Assembly: GCA_950295325.1 (NCBI GenBank)
Contig: OX485807.1
Coordinates: 33,822,440 to 33,886,439 of the forward strand
Length of the DNA: 64,000 nucleotides
Source of the DNA: Polytrichum commune
Taxonomy: Eukaryota; Streptophyta; Polytrichopsida; Polytrichales; Polytrichaceae
Direction of reading: 5' to 3'
The notes under the pieces were generated by a model that saw only the letters and a list, made by a program, of their open reading frames with translations, searched no databases and was not told where the DNA came from. The position numbers were made by a program, and so were the translations under genes. Shown here piece after piece: positions 59,153-64,000 of this stretch; the stretch's first letter is position 1; every line of letters begins with the position of its first letter.

Positions 59153-59941
59153 TCAGGCAGCAATAAAAGGAATCACCATTAGCATGAAACTAGTATAGTC
59201 GAAAGTAGCACTACCGACCCGTAGTCGATCCTGATCCCGGAATTTCTCTGTCAAGCCTTTTACTATGAACCCACACTCCAGGAAGTTATCGAATTGAATG
59301 CTCCTGCTGCTGCCTGTCATGTCGTACTTGGAAACAAGCATTTGCAAGACGGCGTCTGGAATGGCAAAATTGAAGCTCAAAAGAGCAAGTCGCAACTCCT
59401 CCACTTCGATTGTTCTACTTCTATCCATATCAAACTGGTTGAATTTTACAGTCCACACCTTTATTTCTCTCCACAATTTTGCAAAACCTGCAGGACCGAT
59501 CCTTGTCGTGTCCCTCCCATCGGCATACAGGTGCAACATCAGGCGCAAAGTACGAGGAGAGAATCGGTTACCACATTGTAATAGCAACCTTCCTAGCTCA
59601 TTTGCATCAATCGTGCCATTCCCATCCGTGTCAGCTTGCTGGAAAACCTGAATAATTTCCGGTTCCGTGCCCGGAGGAAAGGATACACCAGCTTGATGTC
59701 GATAAGGGCTACCATAAGACGGTGGTGGATACGCCTGCTGCTCATTATAGCTTGGTTGCAGTTGCGGACCATAGCTACCATAGCCTCCATAGCCACCTTG
59801 TGATTGCTGGTTCCCATATGCTCCTGCTGTACTTGCCTGCCCGTAAGGTTGACTATAAGGTTGGCCATAGCCTTGTGGCCATACCTGCTGCCCTTGGTAA
59901 GGAGGAGCAGATGGCCCGCTTCCATACCTGTATGCCGCCAT
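59153..59941 (-). CDS. Penta-EF-hand (PEF) calcium-binding protein, 262 aa
   Basis: A single uninterrupted frame starts at ATG 59941. The longer frame upstream has no ATG. Residues 1-90 are Gly/Tyr/Pro/Gln-rich (QGGYGGYGSYGPQLQPSY), as in ALG-2, peflin and plant PEF proteins. Five EF hands follow. EF1 is canonical (D104-T-D-G-N-G-T-I-D-A-N-E115). EF2 (near 138-150) is degenerate. EF3 (D171-M-D-R-S-R-T..E182) is nearly canonical. EF4 (Y206-DMTGSSRSI) is partial. The C-terminal fifth hand (FDYTSFMLMVIPF) is the non-binding dimerisation hand. The stretch FIVKGLTEKFRDQD is characteristic of plant members. The role is calcium-dependent protein binding, probably cytosolic or membrane-peripheral. 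A likely leader-intron acceptor (TTTTCCTGTGCAG on the minus strand) lies near 60032-60044. Confidence 0.93.
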   Translation of the reverse strand: MAAYRYGSGPSAPPYQGQQVWPQGYGQPYSQPYGQASTAGAYGNQQSQGGYGGYGSYGPQLQPSYNEQQAYPPPSYGSPYRHQAGVSFPPGTEPEIIQVFQQADTDGNGTIDANELGRLLLQCGNRFSPRTLRLMLHLYADGRDTTRIGPAGFAKLWREIKVWTVKFNQFDMDRSRTIEVEELRLALLSFNFAIPDAVLQMLVSKYDMTGSSRSIQFDNFLECGFIVKGLTEKFRDQDRLRVGSATFDYTSFMLMVIPFIAA

Positions 59942-60708
59942 GCCTACAATCACCTCACGACCTAAAAACTGAACAGTACGCCCTGGACAAACACCCAACC
60001 TCCAATACTAACCCTTCCCCGTCTTTCAACATGCCTGCACAGGAAAATTAGTTTAGCATCACCAATTGCAACACAAACACCTCAAGGGGTGTTTACACAC
60101 AACCACTGTTCCGGGGGTTGATGGTAGTACTTTACTTCTTTGGTTCTGTTTTTGAGGGATAAGCTGGGATAGGGTGCATTGATGACAACCACAACTACAA
60201 CTACTCTACTTCGCCCAACTACAATAGAAGGTGTTGGAAATAGTTGCCATAACTGTAGTTCACTTTCTTTAATTCTAGTTGTTTGTAATTACTATTTGGC
60301 ACTGGGAGAGAACTTCAAGGCCAAAGCATGGAACTGGATTTGTAGGAGGCAAATTACTCTTAGACAATCTTTCCCCTAGAATCCATAGATTTTTTTCTCC
60401 ACTCCATGGATTGCACCAATAGGAGGGACGATCAATGAGGTCACATCCACTCTTCAACTGCAAGAAAGTTGTCTGCAAACAAGGAAAAACCATAGTTGTG
60501 GTTGAACAACCACAACCACTTGAGTTTGTGTATAAAGCCCCTTCACTCTTACTCAATCTAGACACCCCTCACAACCACAGATTTTTTTTCCAAAACCTAG
60601 CACCCGACACTCTGGTCAGCCTATATATAGAGTCAATTGCTTGCAAACTTCTGTATCACCAATTGGCCAGTTACACACTCTCTGCTCAACCTGCAAACCC
60701 TAACAAGG
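59942..60708 (-). promoter_or_regulatory. Leader and upstream region of the PEF gene
   Basis: It contains the probable leader-intron acceptor near 60032-60044, then AT-rich DNA. Plus-strand frames here are not protein-like. Confidence 0.4.
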
Positions 60709-61630
60709 ACCGTCCACCACGCAAACTTCGCTACAGATAATTCCAGGAATGTAGTACGAACACATTCAATCAGCTTATCACAGGGGCAATTTCACCCCAA
60801 ACAGCCCAATGAGCAAAGGGTGGCTTCAAGCCAAGGCCTTAACCCGGATCCTATGGAAACTCCGAGGTTGAGCCGCCTCTAAGGCCGGAATAATACTTAA
60901 ATGGGTAACCTTCCTAGCACTTGATTTTCAGTGCTACCACCTCTGCTCCACCTAATCACCTAATCAATCATAGTGGGGGTATACAGGTGAAGAGAAACCC
61001 TGAACCAACCAAGGGGCTTGCCCTTGGGGCAGGGAGATAGGTGCGGGCCGGCTTGTCCATGCCTGTACAAGCTGTTCACTTTAAAAGGAGGCAATAGTCT
61101 TGGGGGGCCTTCTAATTCTCATGATACTCGTTTAGGAATTACATATAGATTTGGATTAACTCACAGATGAAGCCACACCATAATTCACGCCAGTGGCAAC
61201 ATCGGAGTCATCTCTTCTTCCCTAACGAGCATCATCCACCATGCAAGCTTCACTGCTCCAAATTTCCAGAATCTAGTACAAGCTCAAGCTCAAGATTCCA
61301 AAATCCAAAAACAAGAATCCAAACACCTGACATAAGGCCGATTGCTCAACATGCACAACATCACCAATGATCCGCAAACCCTCTCTGCCTCTCACCCTTG
61401 AAACCCTAACGTGCACCATCCACCATCAAACATCACTGCTCCCAAAATTCCCGAATCCAGTACAAACAATCCGATCAGCATAGACAAGACCAATTGCTCA
61501 ACAAAAACATCAGCACCAGTGAAACGCAACACCTCCCTTGCCTCTTACCCTAGAAGCCCTAACTTGCACCATCCACCACGCAAATTTGACAAGAGCGAAT
61601 TCCCGGAATTCGATCAGCTCGATCAGCCCC
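60709..61630. repeat. Four diverged copies of a CCATCCACCACGCAA unit
   Basis: Related units start near 60711, 61231, 61422 and 61572. Each has (C/G)(A/C)TCCACCA(C/T)GCAA-like sequence, then a CCAGAATC(T/C)AGTAC or CCGGAATTCGATC variant, and often CAATTGCTCAAC and AAACCCT(A/C)AC. They lie upstream of the minus-strand PEF gene and may be promoter or leader duplications. Confidence 0.65.
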
Positions 61631-61933
61631 CCAGGATTCAACTCTGCCTAGCACTAACTTAAGTAGCAGAACACAAGCAGTTCATTCCCACCTGACGGAT
61701 TCGATGCAGAGACTACGGCGTCGCGGATGCTTCGTTGCGACGCTTGGCGAAGCGAATCAGGTCGGCCTGCCTTCCTTCGAGAATCCGCAGCAAAGCCTTC
61801 CTCCAATGTGCCTTTCTTCGCGTGCTTCTTCTTTAGGTGAAGTTGAGTGACTCTTCCTTGGCAACCCTCACTTGGAAGTTGGAACTAACTTAGTAGTTAG
61901 TGTAGGTGCACTAAGCTAGTTAATATTATTTAG
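61631..61933. other. Intergenic DNA
   Basis: Relatively GC-rich with no supported gene. It could be part of a leader or promoter transcribed leftward. Confidence 0.35.
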
Positions 61934-62112
61934 TGGCACTAGCTATGGCATCAAGGTGAGTCTAGAATCCAAAAATTATGCTGTCCGAAAAGTTAGTTAT
62001 GCCGTCTTTCCCAAGCAATTCTTAAGTAGCACAAGATATGGCATTGAGGTGCCAAGTCTAGAATCAAAAATTATGTTATCCGAAAGTTAGTTATGCCGTC
62101 TTTGACAAGTAA
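61934..62112. repeat. 93-bp tandem duplication
   Basis: Units with TATGGCAT(C/T)(A/G)AGG start at 61944 and 62037. They share TCTAGAATC, AAAAATTATG and GTTAGTTATGCCGTCTTT. An A run follows at 62114-62131. Confidence 0.85.
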
Positions 62113-62131
62113 TGGAAAAAAAAAAAAAAAA

Positions 62132-63070
62132 ACATCAGTTAACTTACTAGGTATACTAGAGATAGTTTGGTGTGTGTTGTACCGACACACATACATATGG
62201 ATTAGAATTTGGTCAGATTTTGTAGCACGACTCTAGTTGAACATTGTAAATGTTGGGAATAGTGAGAATAGAATTCAAGCACAACGCATGGGATATTTAG
62301 GGCCCCACGTCATGGGCTCAACTTGTGGAGTAATGTTATGGCCACATGCATTCAAAATAATATTTGTGCACTCATGCATTGGAGGGACAACCTCTTATTT
62401 TTAAACTTATGCTTTTGTTGCTCTTACTTTATGTCATTAGTATTCCCATTAACGTTGCACGTCTCCAATGAGTAGTAGAATCCCTAGATCATGAGACAAT
62501 GTACATGATCCTCTTCAATCGTCTGGAGCAAGGGTGAGGTTTTCAAATTATTGTGCCCTAGTACTCTTTGGGTCGGTAAAGAGATATTTTTTGGGAAATT
62601 TTTGACACATGTCAATATCTCATTGGTTGGGACTCTATTAAATCCCAAGTGGAAATGGCAATCCGGCGTAGAAATGTTAGACCAAAGAGCATGGCAGCAG
62701 TATCAAACTTTTGTTATTGTGGTGAATTGAAGTCGTTATAGTGTGGATCACACTACATATACTATTCATTGTCGATGCATTAGTTGTTGTGTAAATTTGG
62801 TTGGTGGTATAGAATTAAGTATTGGACACGTGGAGCCGTGGCGCCATTACAATGTGGCACATACATTCTCCACCAACGATATGTTAGACAAATATCCATG
62901 TTGAAAATTATAAACATGTAGCTTGATCTAGGAGCCTCCCATGCTAAGCAATGGGGAGTTTGGACACACTACTACCAATTTTAGATAGTAGGATTCAAAG
63001 TGGGCCACACTATAAATCGACAATTCAAATGAATCAAGATTTGGATGGCAAGTATAACTCGCTAAGGACC
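62132..63070. other. Intergenic DNA
   Basis: No gene or clear repeat was recognised. Confidence 0.45.
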
Positions 63071-63638
63071 GGTTTACATCATGGACCATGAAGTCGGACC
63101 ATGGAAGATGGCCATTCTCCATGGTCTGACTTCATGGTCCAATCTCCATGGTCCGATTATCTTAAAGAATCAATTTACAAAGCCTTTGGGCCCCTCACTA
63201 GGTGTAAACCGAATGTGGACCAAGAGGAATGACCATGCACCAAAAAATGAATGTGCGGATTTTTTAATATATGCCCATAAAGGGTAGTTTTGGAAATGAA
63301 ATAAAATAAAAATCAAGAGTTGACTATTCTCTTGTCTTCTCTTGTCTTTATCTTCTCTTCCCCAATTATTTATTTATTTAATTAGAACAACATCACTCTA
63401 CCATGGGCCCTTGCCATTCTCTATCAGAGCACCATTTTTGCCTATGCCACCACAAAACTCGTTGGACCATGTCATTGAATAATGAAGGCCTTAAGATATG
63501 TCTTTTGGGGACCTTGAAATCCATGGTCACTCTAACATTTTTTCCTTGGTGTAAACCAAAGTGGTCCCGGGATGAGTTCAATAGCCAATCACAAATTTTA
63601 TAGGGCCTTGGGACGACTTCATGGTCCATGGTGTAAAC
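63071..63638. mobile_element. TIR element, about 0.57 kb, rich in CATGGTCC
   Basis: GTTTACATCATGGACCATG (63072) and, from the right end inward, GTTTACACCATGGACCATG are inverted repeats of about 24 bp with one mismatch. The left quarter has several more CATGGTCC/GGACCATG words that can fold on themselves. A related inverted fragment is at 46054-46595. The 94-codon minus-strand frame (63393-63677) matches no transposase I know. No clear target duplication. Confidence 0.75.
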
Positions 63639-64000
63639 AATAAGTTGGCTCAACGCACAGTTCCGTCTTGTGTTCATTGAAGAAGCTTCATAAGGAAGCC
63701 CACTTGAATTAAGTATTGGTGAACTAGAAACATCTAGTTAGTAGCTTGCAAGCCACTACATTGAATAGGTCGTTTTGATTACATCTAATAACACTATAAA
63801 CATTCTTCAACTAGATCAACAAGTTCGTTTATCAAAGAACCATCTCAAGTAGATGTTATAATCGATGAAGGTATGTGCTAAACAATTAGTCGAAATCTTA
63901 TTTTACTATGAACAAAAACTGAAGGGTTAGGTGTGGCTAGAGAATGTTATGATTGTCACTCCTTCATAAACAAGTCTAATACTTATAGGCCACACTATTT
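63639..64000. other. Intergenic DNA
   Basis: Nothing recognised up to the window end. Confidence 0.4.

Noticed and set aside
59942-59998. N-terminal extension of the PEF protein to 59998
   Set aside because: The extension starts with TTG, not ATG, and family proteins begin with a short Met-Ala/Ser lead into the Gly/Pro/Tyr-rich region.
1-64000. CRISPR arrays, bacterial operons or viral genes
   Set aside because: The tandem repeats lack unique spacers, the genes have spliceosomal introns, and no viral protein motif was recognised.

Overview
The window is nuclear DNA of a land plant. The evidence is spliceosomal introns with GT..AG ends, plastid-targeting-like and EF-hand proteins of plant type, long AT-rich intergenic stretches, and plant-type DNA transposons. 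A protein kinase fused to an NB-ARC domain and a very long LRR is the NLR architecture described mainly from mosses, and the DUF7869-type transposon gene also fits. A bryophyte, most likely a moss, is my inference. No organism name can be read from the sequence.

Layout. 1-5.7 kb: intergenic DNA with a 39/40-bp minisatellite and one TA-flanked MITE. 5.7-10.8 kb: a large transposon-type gene (DUF7869-like, three exons) broken by two nonsense codons and one frameshift. It is preceded by five copies of a perfect palindrome and followed by a cluster of GTTCCCA motifs. 10.8-17.6 kb: noncoding, with several local duplications. 17.6-24.1 kb: a kinase/NB-ARC/LRR resistance-type gene of about 2,000 codons in three exons. 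It carries a TGA in the kinase, a frameshift in NB-ARC, and six stops plus two frameshifts in an LRR of about 40 near-identical units. 24.1-27.1 kb: a CACTA-type terminus and an unresolved, possibly coding stretch.

27.1-31.2 kb (minus strand): an intact eight-exon gene for a metallo-beta-lactamase-fold protein (347 aa). I assembled it exon by exon with all splice phases matching. 31.2-53.6 kb: a mosaic of small transposons. It contains a 1.58-kb Tc1/mariner element with TIRs and TA target sites, an internally deleted pogo/Tigger element, hAT-like, TTAA-type and Harbinger-like MITEs, TA-flanked MITEs, and a dispersed repeat (called R here) in seven copies. Several insertions are nested and can be dated relative to each other by an empty-site paralogue elsewhere in the window. 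53.6-57.5 kb (plus strand): an intact gene for an unrecognised membrane-anchored acidic protein. 59.15-59.94 kb (minus strand): an intact penta-EF-hand protein, with duplicated upstream DNA. 60-64 kb: further duplications and a 0.57-kb TIR element.

Only three protein genes look functional (MBL-fold, membrane protein, PEF). The immune-receptor gene and all transposon genes look decayed. I see no functional link among the three intact genes, which is ordinary for a plant chromosome.
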